64,000 bases of DNA from Streptomyces sp. NRRL F-5123 (GCF_000721495.1 NZ_JOHY01000028.1:16893-80892), one strand, 5' to 3'. Counted from the first letter of the stretch, positions 8,290-19,600 are shown. Notes: generated from the letters alone by a model not told the origin. A program made the numbers and translations.

Positions 8290-9639
8290 TCAGGGCTGGA
8301 GCGGCGGGAGGGCGGCGCCGCTCTCGGCGAGTAGCTCGTCCAGGGTCTGCGCGGCGCGGACCGGTGCGAAGCCGGGCTCGGCGCCGGGCTCGCCGGCGTA
8401 GGCCCAGACGGCGGGGCGGGGGAGCGCGTTGTAGGCGAAGTGGGTCGAGAAGTAGTAGGCCCCGGTGTCCAGCAGCGCGACGTGGTCGCCCGCGGCCAGC
8501 AGCGGCAGGGCGCGGCCGCGGGCGACCAGGTCGCCCGCGAAGCAGCAGGGCCCGGCGACGTCCTGGACGACGGGCTCGCCGGTCTTGGGCCGCCCCTGCG
8601 GGTCGAGGGCGAGGACGCGCAGCGGCCACGCGTCCGGCGCGAAGACCGTCCGGGTGGCGACCTGGGCGCCCGCGTGTGTGACGGCGATGGGCCGCCCGCC
8701 GGCGGACTTGGCGTATTCGACGCGGGCCAGCACCGTGCCGTGCTTGGCCAGCAGCGAGCGGCCGAACTCGGTGACGATGCCGTAGCGCCCGTCGAAGAGG
8801 CCCGGCACCTCGGCGCGCAGCAGGTCCGCGTAGGCGCCGAAGGTGGGGTCGGTCGCATCCGAGGTGAAGTCGACGGGCAGCCCGCCGCCGATGTCGAGGG
8901 TCGTGACCTGCTGCCGTCCGGCGGCGGCGTTGATGCGCTCGGCGAGGTCGTACGCCGCCCGCACGCCCGCCGCCATGAGCGGCAGCGGCACGCCCTGGGA
9001 GCCGGTGTGGGTGTGCAGCCGGGTCAGCCACGGCCGCTCGGCGTAGCTGCGCAGCACCCACTCCTCGGCGCCCGGGTCGCGCAGCGCCACGCCGAACTTG
9101 GAGGTGGCTGTCGCGGTGCTCATCGCGTCGATGCTGCCGCCGCCGACCTGCGGGTTGACCCGCAGGCCCAGGGGCGAGGCGGACGGGGCGGCGGCCAGCA
9201 GCGCGTCGATGCGGGCGAGTTCCTCGGGGTTGTCGGCGTTGACGGCGATGCCGAGCGCCAGCGCCTCGCGCAGCTCGGCGGTGCTCTTGGCCGGGGAGTC
9301 CAGCACGGTCATCGCCGGCGGGATGCCCGCGGCCCGGGCGAGGGCGAGCTCTCCGGGGCTGGCCACCTCCGCGCCGAGCCCGTACTCCCGCAGCAGGCCC
9401 AGAACCGGCACCAGGGACGCCGCCTTGACCGCGAAGGTGTGCTGCACGGCCACCCCGGGCGTGGCGAAGGCCGCGTGCAGCGCGGTCGCCGACCGCCGGA
9501 CGCCCGCGGTGTCCAGCAGCCCGACCACCGGCTGCTCCTCGCTCACCAGCCGGCGCGCCACCGCCGCCCGCAGCGCCCCGCTCCGCCGTTCCGCCGCCTG
9601 TTCGGCGGCCTGCCTCGCCTCGTCCGTCATGGGCGCCAT
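8290..9639 (-). CDS. type III PLP-dependent decarboxylase-like enzyme
   Basis: 449-residue fold type III PLP enzyme of the diaminopimelate/ornithine decarboxylase group. Visible landmarks are the cofactor lysine in TFAVKAASLVPVL (Lys72), LHTHTGSQG for the HxGSQ loop, the glycine-rich phosphate loop LDIGGGLPVDF, TEFGRSLL in place of EPGR, CCFAGDLV for the CESxD substrate loop and DTGAYYFS near the end. Deviations from the LysA consensus in these loops suggest a substrate other than meso-diaminopimelate. It is divergent from hutU with 121 bp between, so it could be co-regulated with histidine degradation. A second ATG nine bases downstream is also possible. Confidence 0.8.
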   Translation of the reverse strand: MAPMTDEARQAAEQAAERRSGALRAAVARRLVSEEQPVVGLLDTAGVRRSATALHAAFATPGVAVQHTFAVKAASLVPVLGLLREYGLGAEVASPGELALARAAGIPPAMTVLDSPAKSTAELREALALGIAVNADNPEELARIDALLAAAPSASPLGLRVNPQVGGGSIDAMSTATATSKFGVALRDPGAEEWVLRSYAERPWLTRLHTHTGSQGVPLPLMAAGVRAAYDLAERINAAAGRQQVTTLDIGGGLPVDFTSDATDPTFGAYADLLRAEVPGLFDGRYGIVTEFGRSLLAKHGTVLARVEYAKSAGGRPIAVTHAGAQVATRTVFAPDAWPLRVLALDPQGRPKTGEPVVQDVAGPCCFAGDLVARGRALPLLAAGDHVALLDTGAYYFSTHFAYNALPRPAVWAYAGEPGAEPGFAPVRAAQTLDELLAESGAALPPLQP

Positions 9640-9694
9640 CCCACCACCCCCGGGCCCGCCGCCGCCAGCGCCCCGCCGCCTTGTTGACTAGGGC

Positions 9695-9723
9695 TATTCA
9701 GCACCCGAGGATGTGAATATTCA
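9695..9723. promoter_or_regulatory. candidate hutU operator with TATTCA half-sites
   Basis: TATTCA at 9695 and TGAATA at 9714 form an inverted repeat with a 13-base spacer, and TGAATATTCA at 9714-9723 is itself a perfect 10-bp palindrome. TTGACT at 9684 may be the -35 box of hutU. The AT-rich half-sites stand out in GC-rich surroundings and sit 38-66 bp before the hutU start, also covering the divergent gene's upstream region. Confidence 0.55.
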
Positions 9724-9760
9724 ATGACGTGGGCAGTGTCGTGACGAGGAGGCCGCACCG

Positions 9761-11418
<1,658 letters not shown>

Positions 11419-11422
<4 letters not shown>

Positions 11423-12723
11423 CCGGCGGACCGCGGGAGCCGGGCGCGGACCCGGCGCCGGGCGGGGCTGACGCAGCGCCGGGCGGCACGGACGCGGGCC
11501 CGCGCACCGGCGACGGCTTCCAGACCATGTGGCGCGACCTCGCCCGGATCGGCCGGCACGCCCCCTCCGGCGGCTACCGGCGGCACGCCTGGACGCCCGC
11601 CGACGCCGACTGCCGCGCCTGGTTCCGCGCGCAGGCAGCCGCGCGCGGGCTGGCGTACGAGACCGACCGCAACGGCAACCAGTGGGCCTGGCTCGGCGAC
11701 CCGGCCGCGGGCGACGCCGTCGTCACCGGCTCGCACCTGGACTCCGTGCCGGACGGCGGCGCCTTCGACGGCCCACTCGGCGTGGTCTCCGCCTTCGCCG
11801 CCCTCGACGCGCTGCACGCCCGCGGCGCCCGGCCGCGGCGCCCGCTGGGGATCGTCAACTTCACCGACGAGGAGGGCGCCCGCTTCGGGCTCGCCTGCGT
11901 CGGCTCCCGGCTGGCGGCCGGTCAGCTGGCCCCGGCCGACGCCCGCGCGCTCACCGGCGCGGACGGCGTGACGCTCGCGCAGGCGATGGAGCGCGCCGGG
12001 CAGGACCCGGACGCGATCGGGGCCGACCCCGAACGCCTCGCCCGCATCGGCGCCTTCGTCGAACTGCACGTCGAGCAGGGCCGGGCGCTGGACCTGGTGG
12101 GCGAGCCGGTCGGGGTGGCTTCGGCGATCTGGCCGCACGGCCGCTGGCGCTTCGACTTCCGAGGCGAGGCCAACCATGCGGGTACCACCCGACTGGAGGA
12201 CCGCCGCGACCCGATGCTGACGTACGCCACCACCGTGCTCGCCGCGCGCAAGAAGGCCCGGCTGGCGGGCGCGCTCGCGACCTTCGGCAAGGTCGCCGTC
12301 GAGCCGAACGGCGTCAACGCCGTCGCCTCGCTCGTCCGCGGCTGGCTCGACTCGCGCGCCCCCGACGAGGAGACCCTGGCCGCCGTCGTCGCCGCGATCG
12401 AGCAGGCGGCGGCGGAGCGCGGGGCGCGCGACGGGGTGCGGGTGGGCGTCACCCGCGAATCGTTCACCCCCGTGGTGGAATTCGCACACGAGCTGCGCGA
12501 CCGGCTTGCCGCCCTGCTCGGAGGGGGTGCGCCGGTACCCGTTCTGCCCACCGGCGCGGGACACGACGCCGGAATCCTCTCCGCGGCCCTTCCGACCGCC
12601 ATGCTGTTCGTACGCAACCCCACAGGCGTCTCGCACTCCCCGGCCGAACACGCCGCCGAGGACGACTGCGCCGCCGGAGTGTCCGCCCTCGCCGACGTAT
12701 GGGAAGGTCTCGCGTGCAGGTGA
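11419..12723 (+). CDS. M20-family amidohydrolase (allantoate amidohydrolase type) in hut operon
   Basis: 434-residue zinc amidohydrolase of the allantoate amidohydrolase/N-carbamoyl amino acid hydrolase family. Metal-site motifs are visible: [19 protein letters not shown] near 104, TDEEGARFG near 152, LHVEQG near 214 and NHAGTT near 251. The last conserved His is in [10 protein letters not shown]. Allantoate would be the family default, but the gene overlaps hutU by four bases and hutF by ten. That position suggests hydrolysis of N-formylglutamate, the step otherwise done by HutG, which is absent here. The GTG start is fixed by the GTGA overlap. Confidence 0.85.
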
Positions 12724-14126
12724 CGTACTGGCTGGAAAACGCCTGGCTCGGCACACACACCGCGCCCGCCATCCTCCTGACCGTGGCCGACGACCGGATC
12801 GCCGAGGTCCGCACCGGCGTCGACCACCCGCCGGCCGGCGCGACGGCGCTGCGCGGCCTGACCCTGCCGGGCCTGGCCAACGCCCACAGCCACGCCTTCC
12901 ACCGCGCCCTGCGCGGCGTCGCCCAGATCGGCGCCCGCCCCGGCACGGCACCCGGCGGCGGCGCGGGCAGCGGCTCGGGCGTTACGGGAGCGCGCTCGGC
13001 GCCCACCTCCTTCTGGAGCTGGCGCGACGTCATGTACGACGTCGCGGGCGCGCTCGACCCCGACAGCTACTTCGCCCTCGCCCGCGCCGTCTACGCCGAG
13101 ATGGCCCTCGCCGGCATCACCTGCGTCGGCGAATTCCACTACCTCCACCACCAGCCCGACGGCACCCCGTACGCCAACCCCAACGCCATGGGCGAGGCGC
13201 TGATCGCCGCCGCGGGCGAGGCGGGCATCCGGATCACCCTGCTCGACACCGCCTACCTGCACGGCGGCTTCACCCGCACCGGATACCGCCCGCTGGAGGG
13301 CGTGCAGCGGCGCTTCGGCGACGGCACCGCCGACCGCTGGTACGACCGCTGGTCGCGGCTCAAGGGCGAGGGCCACGCCAAGGTCGGCGCCGCGGTGCAC
13401 TCGGTGCGCGCCTTCTCCGACCGCGACGGCTACCGGCTCTTCGCCGAGCGCACCGCGGACGTGCCCGTGCACATCCACCTGTCCGAGCAGACCGCGGAGA
13501 ACCAGGCCTGCACGCTGCTGCACGGCCGCACCCCGGCCCGGCTGCTCGCCGACAACGGCTTCTGGCGCCCCAACACCACCGCCGTCCACGCCACGCACCT
13601 GACCGCGGGCGACATCGCGCTGCTCGGCACCGGCGGCGGCACCGTGTGCATGTGCCCCACCACCGAACGGGACCTCGCCGACGGCATCGGCCCGGCGCCG
13701 CAACTGCGCCGCGCCGGCTGCCGGATGAGCCTGGGCAGCGACAGCCACGCCGTGATCGACCTCTTCGAGGAGGCGCGCGCGGTCGAGATGAACGAGCGCC
13801 TGCAGGCCCGCACCCGCGGCCACTGGACCGCGGCCCAGTTGCTCCGCGCGGCGACCGACGACGGTCACGCGAGCCTGGGCTGGCCCGACGCGGGCCGGCT
13901 GGAGCCGGGCGCGCTCGCCGACTTCACGACGATCGCGCTGGACACCGTGCGGACCGCGGGCCCGCCGCCCCGGCTGGCCGGCGAGGCGGCCGTATTCGCA
14001 GCCACGGCCGCCGACGTACGGCACACCGTGGTGGGCGGCCGGCACGTCGTACGCGACGGGCGGCACCAGCTCGTCCAGGACGTACCCGGCTCCCTCGCCG
14101 CGGCGATCGGCGCCCTGCGCCACTGA
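12714..14126 (+). CDS. hutF: formimidoylglutamate deiminase
   Basis: Amidohydrolase-superfamily enzyme that deiminates N-formimino-L-glutamate to N-formyl-L-glutamate. 470 residues. The metal-binding [13 protein letters not shown] is near 51, with [10 protein letters not shown] shortly after, typical of HutF. A further conserved His lies in HIHLSEQ, another in AVHATHL, and the catalytic Asp in [17 protein letters not shown] at 12714 is preferred: GGAAGG lies seven bases upstream. The frame overlaps the M20 gene by ten bases. Its presence shows the five-step route through N-formylglutamate. Confidence 0.93.
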   Translation: MQVTYWLENAWLGTHTAPAILLTVADDRIAEVRTGVDHPPAGATALRGLTLPGLANAHSHAFHRALRGVAQIGARPGTAPGGGAGSGSGVTGARSAPTSFWSWRDVMYDVAGALDPDSYFALARAVYAEMALAGITCVGEFHYLHHQPDGTPYANPNAMGEALIAAAGEAGIRITLLDTAYLHGGFTRTGYRPLEGVQRRFGDGTADRWYDRWSRLKGEGHAKVGAAVHSVRAFSDRDGYRLFAERTADVPVHIHLSEQTAENQACTLLHGRTPARLLADNGFWRPNTTAVHATHLTAGDIALLGTGGGTVCMCPTTERDLADGIGPAPQLRRAGCRMSLGSDSHAVIDLFEEARAVEMNERLQARTRGHWTAAQLLRAATDDGHASLGWPDAGRLEPGALADFTTIALDTVRTAGPPPRLAGEAAVFAATAADVRHTVVGGRHVVRDGRHQLVQDVPGSLAAAIGALRH

Positions 14127-14200
14127 CCGCGGCCCGTACGGCCCGAACCCCCGCGGCCCGGGCGGCACCCGGGCCCCCGACGACGGCGAGAGCACCCACG

Positions 14201-15544
14201 ATGACCAGCAGCGGCACCGCGGAGGACCCGGCGACGCCGGCGCACGCGGCCACCCCCGCGAGCAGCGCCCACCCGGCGGCACCCGGGGCCGCGCCCGCCC
14301 CGGCATCCGCGCCCAGCACGCTCGTCACCGGCATCGGCAGCCTGCTCACCAACGATCCCTCCCTCGCCGCGGCCACGGGCGACGGCTCGCTCGCCGCCCT
14401 CGGACTCCTCCCCGGCCCGGCGGCGGTCGTGATCGACGGCGGCCGCATCGCCTGGCTCGGTCCCTCCAGCAAAGCACCCCCCACCGACAACCGCCTCGAC
14501 GCGGGCGGCCGGGCCCTGCTCCCGGGCTTCGTCGACTCCCACTCCCACCTGCTCTTCGCGGGCGACCGGGGCGCGGAGTTCGCGGCCCGGACGGCCGGCC
14601 GCCCCTACACCGCTGGCGGCATCCGCACGACCGTCGCCGCGACCCGCGCGGCCGACGACGCCGAGCTCGCCGCAACCCTCGAACGCCTCCTCGGCGAGGC
14701 GCTGCGGCAGGGCACGACGACCCAGGAGACCAAGTCCGGCTACGGCCTGACGACCCGTGACGAGGCGCGCGCGCTCGCGGTCGCCGCCCGGCACACCGAC
14801 GAGGTCACGTACTTGGGCGCGCACGTCGTCCCGCCGGAGTTCGCCGCCGACCCGGACGGCTACGTCGCCCTGGTCACCGGCGAGATGCTGGACGCGTGCG
14901 CGCCGCACGCCCGCTGGATCGACGTCTTCTGCGAGCGCGGCGCCTTCGACGGCGACCAGGCCCGCGCGGTGCTCACCGCGGGCGCCGCGCGCGGCCTGGT
15001 CCCGCGCGTGCACGCCAACCAGCTGGGCCCCGGCCCCGGCGTGCGGCTGGCGGTGGAGCTGGGCGCGGCCTCGGCCGACCACTGCACGCACCTGACGGAC
15101 GCCGACGTGGACGCGCTCGCGAGCGCCGCGGACACCACCGTGGCCACGCTGCTGCCGGGCGCCGAGTTCTCCACCCGCGCCCGCTACCCGGACGCGCGGC
15201 GGCTGCTGGACGCGGGCGTGGCCGTGGCGCTCTCCACGGACTGCAACCCGGGCTCGTCCTTCACCACGTCCATGCCCTTCTGCGTCGCGGTCGCGGTGCG
15301 GGACATGGGCATGACCCCGGACGAGGCGGTGCACGCGGCGACGTACGGCGGCGCGCGCGCCCTGCGGCGTACCGACGTCGGCCGGATCGCCGTCGGCGCG
15401 CGCGCCGACCTGCTGCTGCTCGACGCGCCCAGCCACGTGCACCTCGCCTACCGCCCCGGGGTACCGCTGGCGGCGGCGGTGTGGAAAGCGGGCGCACTGC
15501 GGTACGTCTCGCCCGCGCTCGGCGGCACGGGATTCCGTGCGTGA
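14201..15544 (+). CDS. hutI: imidazolonepropionase
   Basis: Zinc amidohydrolase that opens the imidazolone ring to give N-formimino-glutamate. 447 residues, slightly long because of an Ala/Pro-rich N-terminal extension of about 40 residues before the first domain. Motifs: [14 protein letters not shown] with the first metal histidines, TKSGYGL (carbamate-position Lys region), [23 protein letters not shown] and LSTDCNPG. It lies 74 bp after hutF and is the last gene of the run. No strong ribosome site is visible; a start further downstream within the extension is possible. Confidence 0.94.
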   Translation: MTSSGTAEDPATPAHAATPASSAHPAAPGAAPAPASAPSTLVTGIGSLLTNDPSLAAATGDGSLAALGLLPGPAAVVIDGGRIAWLGPSSKAPPTDNRLDAGGRALLPGFVDSHSHLLFAGDRGAEFAARTAGRPYTAGGIRTTVAATRAADDAELAATLERLLGEALRQGTTTQETKSGYGLTTRDEARALAVAARHTDEVTYLGAHVVPPEFAADPDGYVALVTGEMLDACAPHARWIDVFCERGAFDGDQARAVLTAGAARGLVPRVHANQLGPGPGVRLAVELGAASADHCTHLTDADVDALASAADTTVATLLPGAEFSTRARYPDARRLLDAGVAVALSTDCNPGSSFTTSMPFCVAVAVRDMGMTPDEAVHAATYGGARALRRTDVGRIAVGARADLLLLDAPSHVHLAYRPGVPLAAAVWKAGALRYVSPALGGTGFRA

Positions 15545-15563
15545 CGCGCCCGACGCGTGACGT

Positions 15564-15603
15564 GACGGGTACGACGCAGGACGTGACGCGCGTCGTACCC
15601 GTC
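15564..15603. terminator. terminator between hutI and sigma factor gene
   Basis: Perfect 14-bp inverted repeat GACGGGTACGACGC with its complement, loop of 12 bases, 19 bp after hutI. The sigma gene converges from the other side, so it may work both ways. Confidence 0.7.
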
Positions 15604-15688
15604 GTGTGCACGACGCGCGCCAAGGCGACCTGACGCGACAGGACGCGATCACGCAGACGGTCCGGCCGGTCACTCCCCGACGGGCCGG

Positions 15689-16549
15689 TTACTCCTCGAC
15701 GAGCAGCCCGCGGCGCAGCCGTGACAGCGTGCGCGTGAGCAGCCGCGACACGTGCATCTGCGAGATGCCCAGCTCCTCGCCGATCTCGGCCTGCGTGAGG
15801 TTGCCGACGAAGCGCAGTGCCAGGATGGCCCGGTCGCGCTGCGGCAGCCCGGCGATCAGCGGCTTGAGCGACTCGACGTACTCGACGCCCTCCAGGTCGT
15901 GGTCCTCGTAGCCGATCCGGTCGGCGAGCGCGCCCTCCGGGTCGTCCTCGGCGGGCTGGGCGTCCAGCGAGCTGGCCGTGTAGGCGTTGCTCGCCGCCAT
16001 GCCCTCGATGACCTCCTCCTCGGGGAGGTCCAGCCGCTCGGCGAGCTCGCGCACGGTGGGCGTGCGGTCCAGCCGCTGGGCCAGCTCGTCGCCCGCCTTC
16101 GCGAGGTCGAGCCGCAGCTCCTGGAGGCGCCGCGGGACGCGCACCGACCAGCTGGTGTCGCGGAAGAAGCGCTTGATCTCGCCGACGATCGTCGGCATCG
16201 CGAAGGTCGGGAACTCCACCCCGCGGCTCAGCTCGAAGCGGTCGATCGCCTTGATCAGACCGATCGTGCCGACCTGGATGATGTCCTCCATCGGCTCGCT
16301 GCGGGTGCGGAAGCGCGCCGCGGCGAACTTGACCAGCGCGAGGTTGAGTTCGACCAGGGTGTTGCGGACGTATGCGTATTCCTGCGTGCCTTCCTCCAGG
16401 CCGTGCAGGCGGGCGAAGAGGGTCTTGGACAGGGCGCGCGCGTCGACCGGTCCGATCTCGTCGTAGGGGGGGATGTCCGGGAGCCCCTCAAGCCCCTCGC
16501 TTTGCTCCAGCGCAGGGTTCTCGTGATCCAGGCCGAGCCGGGGTGCCAT
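15689..16549 (-). CDS. sigI: RNA polymerase sigma factor, SigB/SigF family
   Basis: 286-residue group 3 sigma factor. Region 2 is seen in LVKFAAARFRTRSEPMEDIIQVG and FPTFAMPTIVGEIKRFFRD, region 3 in RTPTVRELAERLDL, and region 4 HTH in LTQAEIGEELGISQMHVSRLLTRTL. The ATG has a strong AAGGAGGAG ribosome site. It is divergent from genes for an anti-sigma antagonist and an anti-sigma kinase, the usual partner-switch set. The position next to hutI fits SigI of Streptomyces coelicolor, whose regulators are PrsI and ArsI; that paralogue name is from memory of synteny. The 268-bp upstream gap contains divergent promoters. Confidence 0.88.
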   Translation of the reverse strand: MAPRLGLDHENPALEQSEGLEGLPDIPPYDEIGPVDARALSKTLFARLHGLEEGTQEYAYVRNTLVELNLALVKFAAARFRTRSEPMEDIIQVGTIGLIKAIDRFELSRGVEFPTFAMPTIVGEIKRFFRDTSWSVRVPRRLQELRLDLAKAGDELAQRLDRTPTVRELAERLDLPEEEVIEGMAASNAYTASSLDAQPAEDDPEGALADRIGYEDHDLEGVEYVESLKPLIAGLPQRDRAILALRFVGNLTQAEIGEELGISQMHVSRLLTRTLSRLRRGLLVEE

Positions 16550-16817
16550 CTGCTCCTCCTTGCGTGCGGCGGTCGGCTGTGCCTCTGCCGTACCTCCACC
16601 CCTACGCCTGTTGTCCGGGGCGTCGCAAGTTCTACGTCCGTCCCGGGCGTTTTGTCCGACTCTGGGTGCGCACGCTGTGCATGTACCACGTCATCGTGCG
16701 TAAACCCCCCGTGCCGTCCCGTACGGTGGTGCGCCCGCGAGGACGGCCGACTACCGTACCACCGGGGAAACGCGTAGGGTCGTCAACCGCGTCACCACGT
16801 AGGGCGAAGGAGCGCAC

Positions 16818-17186
16818 ATGGACCGCGAAGCGGTCGGCACCGCAGGTCTCGGCCGGTTGCGGGTCGAGGTCGCGCAGCATGACCGCACGGCGGTCTTCAC
16901 GCCTGCGGGCGAGCTGGACCACCACACCGCGGACCTGCTCAGCGAGCCGCTCGACGCGGCCATCGACGCAGGTGCCCGGCGCCTGGTGGTCGACTGCTCG
17001 CAGCTGGAGTTCTGCGACTCGACGGGGCTCAACGTGCTGCTGAGCGCGCGGCTGAAGGCCGAGGCGCAGGGCGGCGCGGTGCACCTGGCCGCGATGCGGC
17101 CGACCGTCGCCCGGGTGCTGGAGATCACCGGCGCCGACGTGGTGTTCACGTTGCACGAGACACTGGACCAGGCGCTCCGCGAGTAG
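16818..17186 (+). CDS. anti-sigma factor antagonist (STAS domain)
   Basis: 122-residue STAS protein of the SpoIIAA/RsbV type. The phosphorylatable Ser68 lies in FCDSTGLNVLLSA, the expected site for the anti-sigma kinase. When unphosphorylated it would bind the anti-sigma factor and release the sigma factor. GAAGGAGCGCAC before the ATG gives a clear ribosome site. The putative kinase gene follows after 139 bp and the sigma gene lies divergently upstream, so it probably corresponds to ArsI. Confidence 0.9.
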   Translation: MDREAVGTAGLGRLRVEVAQHDRTAVFTPAGELDHHTADLLSEPLDAAIDAGARRLVVDCSQLEFCDSTGLNVLLSARLKAEAQGGAVHLAAMRPTVARVLEITGADVVFTLHETLDQALRE

Positions 17187-17325
17187 GGCGGGGCGGCCGA
17201 GGACGACGGGCGCGACGGGTTGCCGTACGGCACCCGAGCTTTCCTGGACCCCGGACGTGTTCCGGGAGATCCTTCGGGCAGAAGACAGGACGGACCCAGA
17301 CGTACATCCGTGAGGTGAGGCCTTG

Positions 17326-17823
17326 ATGAGCACGACCCGGCCCTACGCCGCGGGTGACCACGGTCCGGAGACGGGCACAACCGGCCGGGACGGGGGTACG
17401 GGCACCGTGGACCCCGACAACGCGCGGCGGTTGCCGCTGACCGACGAGAGCGGGATCGTACCCCGGGCCAGGGACTTCACCCGGCAGGCGCTGCACGACT
17501 GGGGCTGGCTGCCCGCCGCCACCGGCGACCGCAGGGCAGCCGCCGAGGACGTCCTCCTCGTGGTGTCCGAACTGGTCACCAACGCCTGCCTGCACGCCGG
17601 CGGCCCCGAGGAACTGCTGCTGCGCCGGAGCCTCAAGTCGCTGCGCCTGGAGGTCGTCGACGGCGGCCCCGGCGACCCCGCCCCGCGCACCCCGCACCGC
17701 GCCGGCCGCCCCGGCGGCCACGGCATGTTCATCGTCCAGCGCCTGTGCCTCGACTGGGGCGTCATCCGCAACGCCGACCGCCCCGGCAAGACCGTCTGGG
17801 CCGAACTCGCCGCCCCCGACTGA
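17326..17823 (+). CDS. anti-sigma factor serine kinase (RsbW-like ATPase)
   Basis: 165-residue HATPase of the RsbW/SpoIIAB family. The N-box is VVSELVTNACLHAG (near 77-90), and the G-boxes are EVVDGGPGDPAP and GRPGGHGMFIVQRLC. An N-terminal stretch of about 40 polar residues precedes the domain. It would sequester the divergent sigma factor and phosphorylate the STAS protein just upstream. The ATG at 17326 follows TTG; TGAGGTGAGG lies at suitable spacing. Probably equals PrsI. Confidence 0.85.
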   Translation: MSTTRPYAAGDHGPETGTTGRDGGTGTVDPDNARRLPLTDESGIVPRARDFTRQALHDWGWLPAATGDRRAAAEDVLLVVSELVTNACLHAGGPEELLLRRSLKSLRLEVVDGGPGDPAPRTPHRAGRPGGHGMFIVQRLCLDWGVIRNADRPGKTVWAELAAPD

Positions 17824-17969
17824 CCCTCGACGCGGCAATACCCGGGTTTCCATCCCCCCGCCACCGCCGGCCCCCGCCGTCCCGCGGCTTTTTTACGTTC
17901 CCGGTCCGCGCCCGTCCACCGCGCCGCTGCCCGTACCGCCGTCACGCCCCCGGGGCTGCGGCCCCGACC

Positions 17970-18023
17970 CGGCCGTCTGCCACGGCGTTGCCGTGTGCCA
18001 CGGCGTGGCAATATGCCGCGCCG
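17970..18023. repeat. three 18-bp tandem repeats in a convergent gene gap
   Basis: Three head-to-tail 18-bp units (17970-17987, 17988-18005, 18006-18023) share TGCCrCGsCG at the 3' end. Unit junctions give the palindrome TGCCACGGCGTGGCA. The third unit ends exactly at the stop codon of the MocR gene. A related four-unit array sits at 54441-54512. The remainder of the 17824-18023 gap holds nothing recognised. Confidence 0.85.
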
Positions 18024-19553
18024 TCACACCCGCAGCGCGCGGGCCAGGGCGTCCAGGGCCGCGGGGTAGCCGCCCTCGCCGGGCGTGCCGTAGCCGACGA
18101 CCAGGCCCTGCGGGCGGCCCGGGACCTCAGGGGTGTGCCAGTGCTCGCCCAGCGCGCCGACCGCGAGCCCCTGCGCGGCCGCCGCGCGCAGCACCTCCGC
18201 CTCGCCGGGGCCCTGCGGCGGCAGGCCCACCAGCGCGTGCAGGCCCGCCGCGACCCCGCGCACCTCGATGCCCCCGCGGACCCCGCCCGCCGCGCCGCCC
18301 GCGAGCCGGGCCACCAGCAGATCCCGGCGGCGCCGGTAGCGCAGCCGGGCGGCGCGCACGTGCCGGTCGTAGGAATGACCGGTGATCATGTCCGCGAGCG
18401 CCAACTGGCCGACCGTGCCGGTGTGGTAGTCGCTGTAGAGCTTGGCCTGCGCGACCGTCTCCACCAGGTGCGCGGGCAGCACCATCCAGCCGAGCCGCAG
18501 GGCGGGTCCGAGCGTCTTGGACGCCGTGCCCAGGTAGACCACCTGCTCGGGTGCGGTGCCCTGCACGGCGCCCACGGGCTGCCGGTCGAAGCGGAATTCG
18601 CCGTCGTAGTCGTCCTCCACGACCAGGCCGCCGGTCCGCCGCGCCCAGGCGGTCAGCGCGTGCCGCCGGTCCGGGTGCAGGGGGACGCCCGTCGGGTACT
18701 GGTGCGCGGGCGTGACCACCACCGCGTCGAGCGCGTCCGCGCCGTCCGGCAGCCGCGCGCCCGACGCGTCGACCGGCAGCGGCACCACCCGCCCGCCGGA
18801 GCGCCGCACCACCTCACGGTGGAAGGGCAGCCCCGGGTCCTCCATGCCCACCGCGGGCCCGCCGGCCCGCCCGTCGACCGCACCCAGCACCCGGGTCAGC
18901 AGCGCGAGCCCCTGCACGTAGCCGGAGACGACCACGATCCGCTCCGGGTCCGCGGCGACCCCGCGGGTCCGCCCGAGGTAGCCGGCCAGCGCGGTGCGCA
19001 GCTCCGCGGCGCCGCGCGGGTCGCCGTAGTCGTAGCCCGTGGACGGGGCGGCGGCCAGGGCGCGGCGGGTGGCGCGCAGCCAGGCCGCGGTCGGGAAGGC
19101 GGTCACGTCGGGGCTGCCCGGCCGCAGGTCGTGGCGCGGCCGGGGCGCCGCCGCGGAGCGCCCTGGCGGCGCGTCCCGCGGGCCCTGCGGGCGGCCCGCG
19201 ACCACCGTGCCCGAGCCCTGCCGGGCGGTCAGATAGCCCTCGGCGGTCAGCTGGTCGTACGCGGCCTTGACCGTGCCGCGCGACAGCCCCGTCTCCGCGG
19301 CCAGCCGGCGGCTCGACGGCAGCCGGCTCCCCGGCCCGAGCCGCCCCGCGCGCACCGCCTCGCGCAGTGCCCGCTCCAGCGCCGCGCGCCGCCCGTACGC
19401 CCCGCCGCCCGCCGCAAGGTCCAGGTGCAGATCGACCCCGGCCGCCCACGCCTCACCGGCGCCCGCTCCCCGGCCCGTACCGCGTCCCGCGCCCGGCTCC
19501 GCCTCTGCGCCGGATTCCTTCTCAAACCCCGAAGTGGGCCAGGATTCGTTCAT
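18024..19553 (-). CDS. MocR-type regulator (GntR HTH plus aminotransferase domain)
   Basis: 509-residue MocR/PdxR-subfamily regulator. After an Ala/Gly-rich N-terminus, a GntR winged helix spans about 45-120 (LREAVRAGRLGPGSRLPSSR, then ETGLSRGTVKAAYDQL). A fold type I aminotransferase domain follows, with TPAHQYPTG, DDYDGEFRF and the PLP lysine motif LGTASKTLGPALRLGW. Such proteins sense PLP or a PLP adduct. It is divergent from an AhpD-like gene with only 47 bp between, so it most likely controls that gene and itself. Confidence 0.92.
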   Translation of the reverse strand: MNESWPTSGFEKESGAEAEPGAGRGTGRGAGAGEAWAAGVDLHLDLAAGGGAYGRRAALERALREAVRAGRLGPGSRLPSSRRLAAETGLSRGTVKAAYDQLTAEGYLTARQGSGTVVAGRPQGPRDAPPGRSAAAPRPRHDLRPGSPDVTAFPTAAWLRATRRALAAAPSTGYDYGDPRGAAELRTALAGYLGRTRGVAADPERIVVVSGYVQGLALLTRVLGAVDGRAGGPAVGMEDPGLPFHREVVRRSGGRVVPLPVDASGARLPDGADALDAVVVTPAHQYPTGVPLHPDRRHALTAWARRTGGLVVEDDYDGEFRFDRQPVGAVQGTAPEQVVYLGTASKTLGPALRLGWMVLPAHLVETVAQAKLYSDYHTGTVGQLALADMITGHSYDRHVRAARLRYRRRRDLLVARLAGGAAGGVRGGIEVRGVAAGLHALVGLPPQGPGEAEVLRAAAAQGLAVGALGEHWHTPEVPGRPQGLVVGYGTPGEGGYPAALDALARALRV

Positions 19554-19556
19554 GGA

Positions 19557-19580
19557 AGTGGACCTTATCCTGGATCCACT
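19557..19580. promoter_or_regulatory. candidate MocR operator
   Basis: AGTGGA and TCCACT arms with a 12-base spacer (19557-19562 and 19575-19580) fill the short gap between the divergent MocR and AhpD-like genes. The arms resemble GTGGACC-type half-sites reported for MocR proteins. Binding is inferred from position. Confidence 0.5.
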
Positions 19581-19600
19581 GCACGCCTACCGTCGACGTC

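Noticed and set aside
17970..18023. CRISPR-like array
   Set aside because: Units are contiguous without spacers and only 18 bp, and no cas genes are nearby.
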